Below the pieces are notes generated by a model. The model was not told the DNA's origin. It worked only from the letters and a program-made list of their open reading frames with translations, and made no database searches. Positions 34,090-41,762 of a stretch of DNA of 64,000 bases are shown here, one piece after another; within the stretch, counting starts at the first letter, position 1; each line of letters starts with the position of its first letter. This DNA comes from CAZZBM01 sp964652255 (lineage in GTDB: Bacteria > Bdellovibrionota > Bacteriovoracia > Bacteriovoracales > CAZZBM01): assembly GCA_964652255.1 (NCBI GenBank), contig CAZZBM010000001.1:186001-250000 (forward strand), written 5' to 3'. A program made the position numbers and the translations under genes.

Positions 34090-34944
34090 ATGATTTATAT
34101 TTTACTAGCTTGTCTTTGCTGGGCAATTGATCCAGTTTTAAGATCTTTTTTATTAAAAGATCATTCTTCTTTTTCTTTTATTCTAATAGGGGAAGGTCTT
34201 ATTACTCTTTTTGTTTTTTTAGAAAGTAATATTAAGAAAAAGAAGATTTTTCAAGATTTAACCTTAAAAAAACTTTTTCTCATGTTTTTATTTAGTCTTT
34301 TTTGTTCAGCTCTACCTGTTCTTCTTTACTCTGAGTCTCTTGTTTATCTTGGGGCAGGAAAAACTATTCTTTTTTTAAAGCTACAACAATTTATTGCTTT
34401 TTTAGGAGCTCTTTTACTTCTTAAAGAATCTTTAAAAAAATATTTTTTGCCCTTATTTCTTTTAGCTTTAACAGGGTCTATTCTTCTTGGAATAGAAGAC
34501 TTTTTCTCTTCTGAGTCCAAGCATCATATTTTAGGTTATATTTTTATCCTTTTCACTGTTCTAGGATGGGGAAGTTCTTCTGTTTTTGCCAAAATACTTT
34601 TTAAAAATATCTCCCAAGAAACTCTTCTTTTTTTTAGATTCTTTTTCAGTTTTTGTTTTTTCTTTATTCTTTCTTTGATAAAAGGATTTTCTTTTAACTT
34701 TACTGGTCAAGATTTTATTTATATTTTTCTCATTGCTTTTATTTCAGGATTTATCGGGCTTAGACTCTATTACAAAGGCTTAAGTGCTACTCTTTTACAA
34801 AGAGTAGCACTTCTTGAACTAAGTCATCCCCTTTTTAGTCTTTTTTTAAGTTGGATTTTTCTTCACATTCAACTCACTCCTTTGCAACTTTTAGGAGGAC
34901 TTTTTATTATTACAAGCTCTCTTCTTTTAGATTTAGTAAAATGA
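34090..34944 (+). CDS. EamA/DMT-family transporter
   Basis: An integral membrane protein of 284 residues with about ten hydrophobic helices arranged as two EamA repeats. Typical elements are LLYSESLVYLGAGKTILFL before the first-repeat end and LSATLLQRVALLELSHPLFS in the second. Likely a metabolite or drug exporter. The coding sequence contains a perfect 14-bp inverted repeat (34782-34812). It is followed directly by an AT-only palindrome. Confidence 0.82.
   Translation: MIYILLACLCWAIDPVLRSFLLKDHSSFSFILIGEGLITLFVFLESNIKKKKIFQDLTLKKLFLMFLFSLFCSALPVLLYSESLVYLGAGKTILFLKLQQFIAFLGALLLLKESLKKYFLPLFLLALTGSILLGIEDFFSSESKHHILGYIFILFTVLGWGSSSVFAKILFKNISQETLLFFRFFFSFCFFFILSLIKGFSFNFTGQDFIYIFLIAFISGFIGLRLYYKGLSATLLQRVALLELSHPLFSLFLSWIFLHIQLTPLQLLGGLFIITSSLLLDLVK
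34782..34812 (+). repeat. Perfect inverted repeat inside EamA gene
   Basis: AAGTGCTACTCTTT (34782-34795) and its exact complement AAAGAGTAGCACTT (34799-34812) flank the loop TAC. The RNA would form a stable stem of 14 pairs inside the coding region, near codon 235. No T-tract follows, so it is not a standard terminator. Confidence 0.85.
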
Positions 34945-34949
34945 TCTTT

Positions 34950-34980
34950 ACAATATTATTTTTATTAAAAATAATATTGT
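34950..34980 (+). repeat. AT-only perfect inverted repeat touching a start codon
   Basis: ACAATATTATTTTT, loop ATT, AAAAATAATATTGT: 14 pairs without a mismatch. The right arm ends at the base before the ATG at 34981. It may end the EamA transcript or control the start of the next gene. Confidence 0.8.
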
Positions 34981-35319
34981 ATGATCTTTTATTTATTAAG
35001 TTCTAACTTAGAAAATTTAGCTGAATATATTTTAAATAATACTTTTTGGCAAAAAATAGAATTTCAAAATGAATGTTTTTTATTAAGTATTCAAAGTGGT
35101 AACTTTTCATGTAAGCTTGATCATGAGGACTTTATTAAAAATCTTTCTTTATCAGGTTATACATCTCATATAAGCACTTTTTTGAATCAAACTTCTGATG
35201 TATTAAATTTAATTAAAAGAAAATGTTCTTTTTTAAATGAGAAAAATTTGTCATTACTATGGTTCTGGAAAAAAGGTCATTGGTCTAAAAATACCTGTTT
35301 ACCTATGGAAGATTCTTAA
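34981..35319 (+). CDS. Hypothetical protein, 112 residues
   Basis: A 112-residue frame starting right after a perfect AT-only hairpin. The sequence begins MIFYLLSSNLENLAEYILNN and has four Cys residues and an acidic end; there is no membrane segment. No domain is recognised. It may be co-regulated with the next, frameshifted gene, which has its own promoter. Confidence 0.45.
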   Translation: MIFYLLSSNLENLAEYILNNTFWQKIEFQNECFLLSIQSGNFSCKLDHEDFIKNLSLSGYTSHISTFLNQTSDVLNLIKRKCSFLNEKNLSLLWFWKKGHWSKNTCLPMEDS

Positions 35320-35351
35320 AATACCAATCGCAGTAAAAAATTCATAATGTA

Positions 35352-35380
35352 TTGTCTATACATTTTTTATATTTTATATG
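35352..35380 (+). promoter_or_regulatory. Promoter of the frameshifted secreted-protein gene
   Basis: TTGTCT (35352-35357), a 17-base spacer and TATATG (35375-35380). The -10 box ends 7 bases before the ATG at 35388. This supports 35388 as the original start. Confidence 0.5.
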
Positions 35381-35387
35381 TTCTTTT

Positions 35388-36645
35388 ATGTTTTTTTTAT
35401 TTTTTATTTGTTTAGGAAACACACAACAAGATAGTAACATTCAAAAATTAGTTGAAAAAACTTTTTTAGATTTAGGAATAAAGTCATTTTATTCTTCAAC
35501 TCCCTACTGATCTTTATCAACACATATCTTTAGAAGGTGATAATAATACAGGTCATTCATTTTTTGTGTCAGACTTACATAATTCTCATCAAGATTATCA
35601 ATTTGATGATTTAACGATGTCGTTACGAGTAAGAAAATTTTACAACATTTTAATCTCTTCTGTAAGAGAAAACTCTTTATTAACAACAGAAGATTACTTA
35701 AAAACTGTGATTGATACAAATATTAAAGAGGATCTTACTCAAGGACCTCTTTCTGAGCAAGAAGAAAATAGTCTTGCCATTAAATATGTTAAATATAATC
35801 AATTAATGGTAAAATTAAAAAATAATCATGAATTTAATCATGAATTCAAATTTTTTTTTAAAAAAGAAAAAATTGAATCAATGTTTAATAAACTTAAAGA
35901 AGAACAAATTCAATTAAATGAAGATAATCCAAAATTAAAAAATATGATCCTAGAAATAAATCCTATTTATTACACTGATTATATTTCTTATATTGAAAAA
36001 ATTACTTCTACAGATAACAGTTATAATTCTAATACTGAGTATCATCTTTTAGATGCCCTACTTTTTCTATCTTCACCTTTTTCAACCATTATTTGGGACA
36101 TTTTACGTTTTCATACATATATTTATAACTTTGTAGAATTAAATAATGCGAATAGAAGAGAGCATCAAAAAGTAACAATAAAATCATCAATAAAAAGTGT
36201 CAGTGATATTGAAGTTTCATTAGATGATTTTATACAAACAGTTGAAAACACTCTATCATACTTAATAGCTAATAGATGTTTTAATATTTCTATCCCCTCT
36301 GATTTAATTTTATATTTTAAGCAAAATAATAAATCTTATGAAATTAACATTTCACTTAGATCTTTATTTCATGCCTTGATGAAAGAAATTATAAATACTT
36401 TTGAACAAAAAATCATAAATAAAGAAACAATAGACAAAGAACATGCTTTTTTACAACTTATAGATTCTTCTTTAGAAGAAGAATTAAATTTTTCTTTTAA
36501 AAAAATTTCTGAAGAAGGTGTTCATACTAGGAATGAAATTATAAAAAAAGCTCTTTTTGAACTGATTAAAAAGGCTATTCAAGATCAAAATATTTCTCTT
36601 GATCATTATGATATTATTCTTGAAAATATCTTTATCCGTTTATAA
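35388..36645 (+). pseudogene. Secreted hypothetical protein with a one-base frameshift
   Basis: The frame from ATG 35388 (MFFLFFICLGNTQQDSNIQK, a signal-like start) ends at TGA shortly after 35500. The frame that follows (from about 35482) is open to 36645 and encodes another 360 residues or more, beginning LQLPTDLYQHISLEGDNN. Removing one T from the TTTT run near 35487 joins them into a single protein of about 418 residues. The long half may still be made from the GTG at 35566, but without a signal. It is Asn/Lys/Glu-rich with no known domain. Sequencing error, decay and slippage cannot be separated by reading. Confidence 0.6.
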
Positions 36646-36649
36646 AAAC

Positions 36650-38791
36650 TTAAGCTGCTTTTTCTAAGTTCACTTGAGAGTTTTTGGTAAGCTCCTTCAT
36701 AAGATAAAGAGCTTCTTCTAAATAAGCATCCCTTCTGATTTTCTTTTCATCTTCTAAGAGAGTTTTTTTATCTTTTTGCTTAAAAGGAGTTACAAATTTT
36801 ATTTTTAATTCTTTTAAAAAATCAATGACTTCATCTTTTTCTTCTTCTTGTTCAAAAGAAAATTTTTTTCTTTCTAAGATTTCTTTTTTGTATTGATTAT
36901 AAGACAAGGTTCTTAAGGTATTTTTTTTCTGATCTTTATACCAAGTTAAAATTTCTTGAATTCTTTTAAAATTTTTTTGATCTTTGACTCTTATAGCTGA
37001 TTGAGCTTGAAGTTCTTTTTTGTTAGAAATTTGATTAAAAGAAGTATAGCTTAAACTTTTAATTCTAGAAGGAGGAACAGCATTCTTTGAAAATCTTTCT
37101 CCGAATTCTTCAATCATAAAAATATCTGGAAGAATAATATCAGGGATCACTCCGTTAAACTGGGTTGTCTCCCCTGAAACTCTATAAAATTTTTGAGTTG
37201 TTATCTTAACAGCTCCTCTGGCAGGATGATTTTCTCCAAAAAACATTTTTAATAATCGATCTGAAAGATCTAAAAAGGATTGAACGGTTCCTTTTCCGTG
37301 AGTTTCAGGACCACCAACAATAAGAGCTCTGGAGTAATCCTGTAGAGCTGCTGCTAAAATTTCAGAGGCTGAGGCGCTTAAATAGTTAGTAAGAACAATC
37401 ATAGGTCCATCATAAAAAGGTCCCTCTTGGACTTGTGGTCTGGGAACAATAACTTCACCTTTATGGTCTTGAATCTGAACAACAGGTTTTTTTCCTACAA
37501 AAAACTGAGAAATTTTCATGGCATCTTCTAAAGAGCCCCCTGTGTTATTTCTTACATCAAGAATTAACCCCTTAATACCTTCTTGCTTAAGTCTTAAAAG
37601 ATCAGCTTTAAGATCATCAGAACAATTTTTTCCTGAAAAACTTGAAAGATCTCGGTAAAATTTTGGTAAAATAATATAACCAATTTTTTCTCCTGATTTT
37701 TCTAAAACTGAAGAACGAACTAAACTATCTTCAATTTGTAAAATATCTCTCGTAAGAGTGACTGAATAAATTTCTCCATTAGCTCTTTGAAGAGTGAGCT
37801 GAACTTTGGTTCCTTTCTTCCCCTTTATCACTTCTACAGCTTCAAAGATACTTAAGGCAAAAGCATCCACTTCTGTTCCATCTGTTTGTTTTATTTTAAG
37901 AATTTTATCTCCCTTCATCAGCTTACCATTTTTAGCAGCAGGACCACCTGGAACGATTTCTTCTACATAAATATAATTATTTTTTTCTTGAAGCATAGCT
38001 CCAATACCTTCAAATTCACCCCTCATGCTTTGAGCAAAATTTTCATTATCTTGTGGAGGCAAATAATTTGTATGAGGATCATATTCTAAAATAGCATTAT
38101 AAAATTTAGACATAAGTCCAGTAATTTCACCTGTTTTTTTTGGAGAAAGTTTTTTTCTCTGTCTTTCTATGTATTTATTCCAAGTGATTTTCATTCTTTC
38201 AATAACTTTTTTTTCTAGAGAAGTTTTATCTACGATTTTATTTTTTTTTTGTTCTTCTTCTAAGTCAAATTTTTTAGAATAATAATCCATTAAAAGCTGT
38301 CCTTTCCAAAGCTCTTCTAGCTCTTTTTGACTCCTAGGATAGGATCTTTTTTTAGAATCAATTTCAAATTTAAAAGAGTTCTCTTCTTGAATAGGATTAT
38401 TTAGAAAATTCTCCACAAAAGCACTCATTTGATTATATCTTTGTTCTAAAATACTTTTCGTCAAAGCTACTAATTTTAAATTTCCCATTAGAAGTTGATC
38501 TAAAAAATCTTTGCCTATTTCTTTTAACTGACCTAGATCTTTTTCTGTTAAAAGAGTTTTATTGGCATCTATTTTTTCCAAGTATCTATCAAAAAATTCT
38601 GCTGGTTTTAAATTTTTCAACTTAGGTCTCATAAGATGAGTACTTTCTAAGGTTGTTTTTAAGGTATTACCTAGCAACAAAAGCTGATTTCTTTCATTTT
38701 TTTCCTCTGTTGTTAAAAATTCTTGTTCAGTGTTTTTCTTAGGAGTACAACAGGAATTTAGTAGTGTTAGAGCAAAAAAAAGATATTTCAT
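36650..38791 (-). CDS. prc: Carboxy-terminal processing protease Prc/Tsp (lipoprotein)
   Basis: Periplasmic tail-specific protease. The signal MKYLFFALTLLNSC puts a lipidated Cys at 14. An N-terminal helical region (HLMRPKLKNLKPAEFFDRYL) precedes a PDZ domain (FEGIGAMLQEKNNYIYVEEI, GGPAAKNGKLMKGDKILKIK). The S41 catalytic part has LILDVRNNTGGSLEDA, the Ser in YLSASASEILAAALQDY and the Lys in HGKGTVQSFL. The length of 713 residues is normal for Prc. The promoter TTGTAG-17-TATAGT ends 8 bases before the ATG. Confidence 0.93.
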   Translation of the reverse strand: MKYLFFALTLLNSCCTPKKNTEQEFLTTEEKNERNQLLLLGNTLKTTLESTHLMRPKLKNLKPAEFFDRYLEKIDANKTLLTEKDLGQLKEIGKDFLDQLLMGNLKLVALTKSILEQRYNQMSAFVENFLNNPIQEENSFKFEIDSKKRSYPRSQKELEELWKGQLLMDYYSKKFDLEEEQKKNKIVDKTSLEKKVIERMKITWNKYIERQRKKLSPKKTGEITGLMSKFYNAILEYDPHTNYLPPQDNENFAQSMRGEFEGIGAMLQEKNNYIYVEEIVPGGPAAKNGKLMKGDKILKIKQTDGTEVDAFALSIFEAVEVIKGKKGTKVQLTLQRANGEIYSVTLTRDILQIEDSLVRSSVLEKSGEKIGYIILPKFYRDLSSFSGKNCSDDLKADLLRLKQEGIKGLILDVRNNTGGSLEDAMKISQFFVGKKPVVQIQDHKGEVIVPRPQVQEGPFYDGPMIVLTNYLSASASEILAAALQDYSRALIVGGPETHGKGTVQSFLDLSDRLLKMFFGENHPARGAVKITTQKFYRVSGETTQFNGVIPDIILPDIFMIEEFGERFSKNAVPPSRIKSLSYTSFNQISNKKELQAQSAIRVKDQKNFKRIQEILTWYKDQKKNTLRTLSYNQYKKEILERKKFSFEQEEEKDEVIDFLKELKIKFVTPFKQKDKKTLLEDEKKIRRDAYLEEALYLMKELTKNSQVNLEKAA

Positions 38792-38799
38792 AGTCTTTT

Positions 38800-38828
38800 A
38801 CTATAATCTTAAAGAAATTCTTCTACAA
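38800..38828 (-). promoter_or_regulatory. prc promoter (leaderless type)
   Basis: Minus-strand TTGTAG (38823-38828), a 17-base spacer and TATAGT (38800-38805), which ends 8 bases before the prc ATG. Its -35 lies 3 bases from the divergent merC-like -35. Confidence 0.55.
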
Positions 38829-38831
38829 GAC

Positions 38832-38860
38832 TTGACGATTGCTTCTTTTGCAATTAACTT
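38832..38860 (+). promoter_or_regulatory. merC-like gene promoter with inverted repeat as spacer
   Basis: TTGACG (38832-38837), a 17-base spacer ATTGCTTCTTTTGCAAT that is itself an inverted repeat (5-base arms), and TAACTT (38855-38860). The -10 ends 6 bases before the ATG. An operator placed between -35 and -10 would suit repression or MerR-type activation; no regulator gene is adjacent. Confidence 0.5.
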
Positions 38861-38866
38861 GCAGTC

Positions 38867-39301
38867 ATGAAATTTTCATTGTTTTTAGACCGTTTAGGAA
38901 TCTTTCTTTCTTCTTTATGTTTAGTCCATTGTTTTTTAGTACCTGTAGCTTTAATTTTCTTCCCAGCTTTTAAAAATTCTCTTTTTGCTGATTGCCATAG
39001 TTTTCATTTTTGGTTTGGTTTTATGGTTCTCTCTGTTGTAGCTTTTAGTTTTATTCCTCTTCTTTTCAAGAAAGTCTCAAAAAAACCACTTTTAGTTGCT
39101 TTACTAGGATCTAGTATTATTTTTATTAGTGCCTATTATCATCTACATCAAGAAGTTTCATTTTTAGGTATAAGCTTTGAACTAGATCATTTGTTTTCGA
39201 TTTTAGGAAGTTTTGTTATTATTTATGCTCATTACTTAAGATTGAAGCAAAACAAGGGTGCTTGTTGTGAATCTAAGCTATCTTGCGATCAAGTAGCCTA
39301 G
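38867..39301 (+). CDS. MerC-domain membrane protein
   Basis: A 144-residue protein with four membrane helices and the MerC signature CLVHCFLVPVALIF near residue 18-31. A His/Cys-rich tail (GACCESKLSC) could bind metal. MerC proteins carry mercury or other metals across the inner membrane; in many genomes the gene is under metal-dependent control. The promoter spacer here is an inverted repeat. The 3' end overlaps the convergent methyltransferase gene by 24 bases. Confidence 0.85.
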   Translation: MKFSLFLDRLGIFLSSLCLVHCFLVPVALIFFPAFKNSLFADCHSFHFWFGFMVLSVVAFSFIPLLFKKVSKKPLLVALLGSSIIFISAYYHLHQEVSFLGISFELDHLFSILGSFVIIYAHYLRLKQNKGACCESKLSCDQVA

Positions 39302-40018
39302 TTGGCATCCTTCAAAAGCCAGGTTGTTTTTTAGAACATAACGATCTTGTTCATTTTCTATATAAAATGAAATCTCACTAAAGCCAGCTTCTAGTAAAAG
39401 ATCTTTAAGTTCAAAAGGTTGCCATAATCTCCAATCATACCTGAAGACTCTTTTATGGAGTTGAGAATCAACAAGAAAATGGATGGAAAAGACTCCTTCT
39501 CCCGTTAAAGCATTATAAGATTCACAAGCCCAGTAATACTTATTATTTTTTTTTAATTTTTTAGATTCTTCTCCTACTTCATAGGCTTCGGGTCCAAAGA
39601 AAAAATCCAAGAGAAAGAGTCCCTCTTTAAGAAGAGTCTTTTTAACATTTTTAAAATAATTTAAAAGAAAAAATCTTTCCTTAAAAATACAATAGGAAAA
39701 GTTAAAGGCAACAATAAGTTCAGCTTTAATTTTTGTTTCTAAAACATTTTCTTGTCTAAAAATGACCTTAGTATTATTTCCTTTTAAGCGAGCAAACTCT
39801 AAAGGTTCTGAATCTAGATCAATAGCATAGGCTTTCATCTTAGTTTTTTCACTAAAATAGAGACTTAATGCCGAAGAACCAGAGAAATCCTCTCTTAAGA
39901 TAGAAGGTGCTCTTTGATAAGTTTTTTTATAGATTTTTTGCAAAAAATCCACTTCAAAATCAACAGATTGGACAGCTTCTTGGTAAAGTTCATATTTTTG
40001 TTTAAGGGAAAGTTTCAT
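39278..40018 (-). CDS. Class I SAM-dependent methyltransferase
   Basis: A 246-residue protein with motif I ILREDFSGSSALSLYFSE, then a motif II strand AYAIDLDSEPLEFARLKG, and ELIVAFNFSYCIF and EGLFLLDFFFGPEAYEVG, as in a Rossmann-fold methyltransferase. The substrate is unknown. No linked biosynthetic genes are nearby. Its 3' end overlaps the convergent merC-like gene. Confidence 0.8.
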   Translation of the reverse strand: MKLSLKQKYELYQEAVQSVDFEVDFLQKIYKKTYQRAPSILREDFSGSSALSLYFSEKTKMKAYAIDLDSEPLEFARLKGNNTKVIFRQENVLETKIKAELIVAFNFSYCIFKERFFLLNYFKNVKKTLLKEGLFLLDFFFGPEAYEVGEESKKLKKNNKYYWACESYNALTGEGVFSIHFLVDSQLHKRVFRYDWRLWQPFELKDLLLEAGFSEISFYIENEQDRYVLKNNLAFEGCQLGYLIAR

Positions 40019-40065
40019 AAGGATAGAGATTAAATCATAAAATAAACTTTTAGTAAATTTATCTC

Positions 40066-40094
40066 TTGCTGAGTTGAAAAAATCCTTTTAGAAT
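40066..40094 (+). promoter_or_regulatory. HU gene promoter
   Basis: TTGCTG (40066-40071), a 17-base spacer and TAGAAT (40089-40094). Transcription would start near 40101, just before the Shine-Dalgarno AAAGGAG at 40102-40108, so this gene has a conventional leader. Confidence 0.55.
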
Positions 40095-40119
40095 AAACGA
40101 CAAAGGAGATTAATTTAAC

Positions 40120-40398
40120 ATGAACAAATCAGAGCTTATTGATGCTATCGCAAGTCAAAAAAATGTTGATACAACTAAAAAAACTGTAGGTACAATTCTT
40201 GATCTTTTTATCAGCACTGTGCAAAAGGCTGTTAAGCAAGGAGAAGATGTTTCTCTCGTTGGTTTTGGAACTTTTACTCGTGTAAAGAGAAAAGCTAGAA
40301 ACGGAGTCAATCCTTCTACTGGTGAAAAAATTAAAATTAAGGCTAAAAATAGCCCTAAATTTAAACCAGGAAAAGAGTTTAAAGAACTTGTCAAATAA
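40120..40398 (+). CDS. hup: HU-family nucleoid protein
   Basis: DNA-bending histone-like protein of 92 residues. It has MNKSELIDAIASQ at the start, VSLVGFGTFTRVKRKAR and GVNPSTGEKIKIKAKNSPKF with the arm residues of HU, and ends FKELVK. The start has a good Shine-Dalgarno AAAGGAG 11 bases upstream. It is followed by a hairpin that touches the start codon of the next gene. Confidence 0.95.
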   Translation: MNKSELIDAIASQKNVDTTKKTVGTILDLFISTVQKAVKQGEDVSLVGFGTFTRVKRKARNGVNPSTGEKIKIKAKNSPKFKPGKEFKELVK

Positions 40399-40416
40399 GG
40401 TCAATTCCTCAATAAT

Positions 40417-40442
40417 GTAGGGGTCTTTCAAAGGGCTCCTAC
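40417..40442 (+). terminator. Hairpin between hup and the APH-RapZ gene
   Basis: GTAGGGGTC pairs with GGGCTCCTAC through nine pairs, two of them G-U, around a loop TTTCAAA. It ends at the base before the ATG at 40443. It could end the hup transcript or lower translation of the next gene; no T-tract follows. Confidence 0.55.
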
Positions 40443-41762
40443 ATGATTCAAGAACAACTCATTCGTCTTTTTTATCTAGAAACAAAAACTTATCCTACTT
40501 CTTTTGAACCTATCATTCATTCTGGTTCTTCTCAAAGACAATATTTTAGATTAAAAAATGAAAAATTTTCTTTTATTGGTTTATATCACCCTCATGAAGA
40601 GATTAATCAACAATTTCTATTTTTAACAAAAAATTTTTTAAAAAAAGAACTTTCTGTTCCAAAAATTTATCAATTTAACAAACATCCTTATTACTATCTT
40701 CTTGAAGATTTAGGCTCTCAAAGTCTTTACAGTTCTGAAAACAGAGAAAATCTTTACCTTAAAACATTGCCCTTTTTAGCTAAATTACATTTTTTTGGAG
40801 CTAAGAATTTAAAACTTTCAAGTATGTCCAGTGAAGACATTGAAGATATTTTTTCTTATTTTTGTTATTCTTTTTTGGGTCCTTTTTCTTTTTCAAGAAA
40901 AGACATTGAAAAAGATTTAAAACATTTAAAAAAAGATCTTTTAAAGTCAAAAAAAGATTTTTTTATCATGAAAGATTGTCAATCCAGAAATATTCTTTGG
41001 CATGATCAAAAGCCTTATTTTATTGACTATCAAAGTGGTCAAAAAGGATCTCCTCTTTATGATTTAGCTTCTTTATTTGATCAAGCTTCTGTCTCTTTAG
41101 AGGAAGATTTCAAGGAGAAACTTCTTTCAACCTATCTTCATGAGCTAGAAATAATTTCAGAAAAGAAGCAAGATCATTTAAAAAATGATCTTATTTATTT
41201 CAGGATCTTAAGAAATTTACAAGTTCTTGGAACTTATGGTTTACATGGTGTGTATAAGAGAAATCTTTATTTTTTAAATAATATTTTACCAGCTTTAAAA
41301 AACTTTAAATATTTTACAAAAGATTATCCTCAGTTAAATAAATTAGCAGATCCTTTATTAGAAAAATTTCAAAAAAAGACAGATAATTTTCCTGAAGTTA
41401 TCATTCAAAGCTTTTCTTATCATCAAAAAGTTCCTCAAGAAGGATTTAACTTTGACTGCAGAGTCCTTTATAATCCTGGTAGACTTCCTGAATATGAGAA
41501 ACTTACTGGTTTAGATGAAAAAGTTATTCATTTTTTAAATCAATATTCTGAAAATTTTCTAAAACCCATTTATCAAATCATTGATGAATCTTTAAGAATA
41601 TTTTCACCAGAAAAATATGGAAAAATTGTTCTCAACTTTGGATGCACAGGTGGTCAACATAGATCAGTTTATTGTGCTGAAAAAATAAAATTATATTTAG
41701 AGAATTATTACAATATAAAATGCAATGCCTATCATTTAAATAAATTGAACTGGAAGATTTAA
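40443..41762 (+). CDS. Fusion of APH-type sugar kinase and RapZ C-terminal domain
   Basis: Residues 1-290 form an aminoglycoside-phosphotransferase fold: DLGSQSLYS, the catalytic-loop equivalent FIMKDCQSRNILW, and FIDYQSGQKGSPLYDLASLF, which is close to the AmgK anomeric sugar kinase motif. Residues 310-439 match the RapZ C-terminal domain (FNFDCRVLYNPGRLPEYEKL and NFGCTGGQHRSVYCAEKI), which senses glucosamine-6-phosphate in E. coli. The likely role is in amino-sugar or peptidoglycan-sugar metabolism. A GlmU-like nucleotidyltransferase is 3.2 kb downstream. Its 3' end overlaps the convergent gene by 4 bases. Confidence 0.85.
   Translation: MIQEQLIRLFYLETKTYPTSFEPIIHSGSSQRQYFRLKNEKFSFIGLYHPHEEINQQFLFLTKNFLKKELSVPKIYQFNKHPYYYLLEDLGSQSLYSSENRENLYLKTLPFLAKLHFFGAKNLKLSSMSSEDIEDIFSYFCYSFLGPFSFSRKDIEKDLKHLKKDLLKSKKDFFIMKDCQSRNILWHDQKPYFIDYQSGQKGSPLYDLASLFDQASVSLEEDFKEKLLSTYLHELEIISEKKQDHLKNDLIYFRILRNLQVLGTYGLHGVYKRNLYFLNNILPALKNFKYFTKDYPQLNKLADPLLEKFQKKTDNFPEVIIQSFSYHQKVPQEGFNFDCRVLYNPGRLPEYEKLTGLDEKVIHFLNQYSENFLKPIYQIIDESLRIFSPEKYGKIVLNFGCTGGQHRSVYCAEKIKLYLENYYNIKCNAYHLNKLNWKI

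Noticed and set aside
40129..40431. Minus-strand frames opposite HU
   Set aside because: These are shadows of the hup gene on the other strand.
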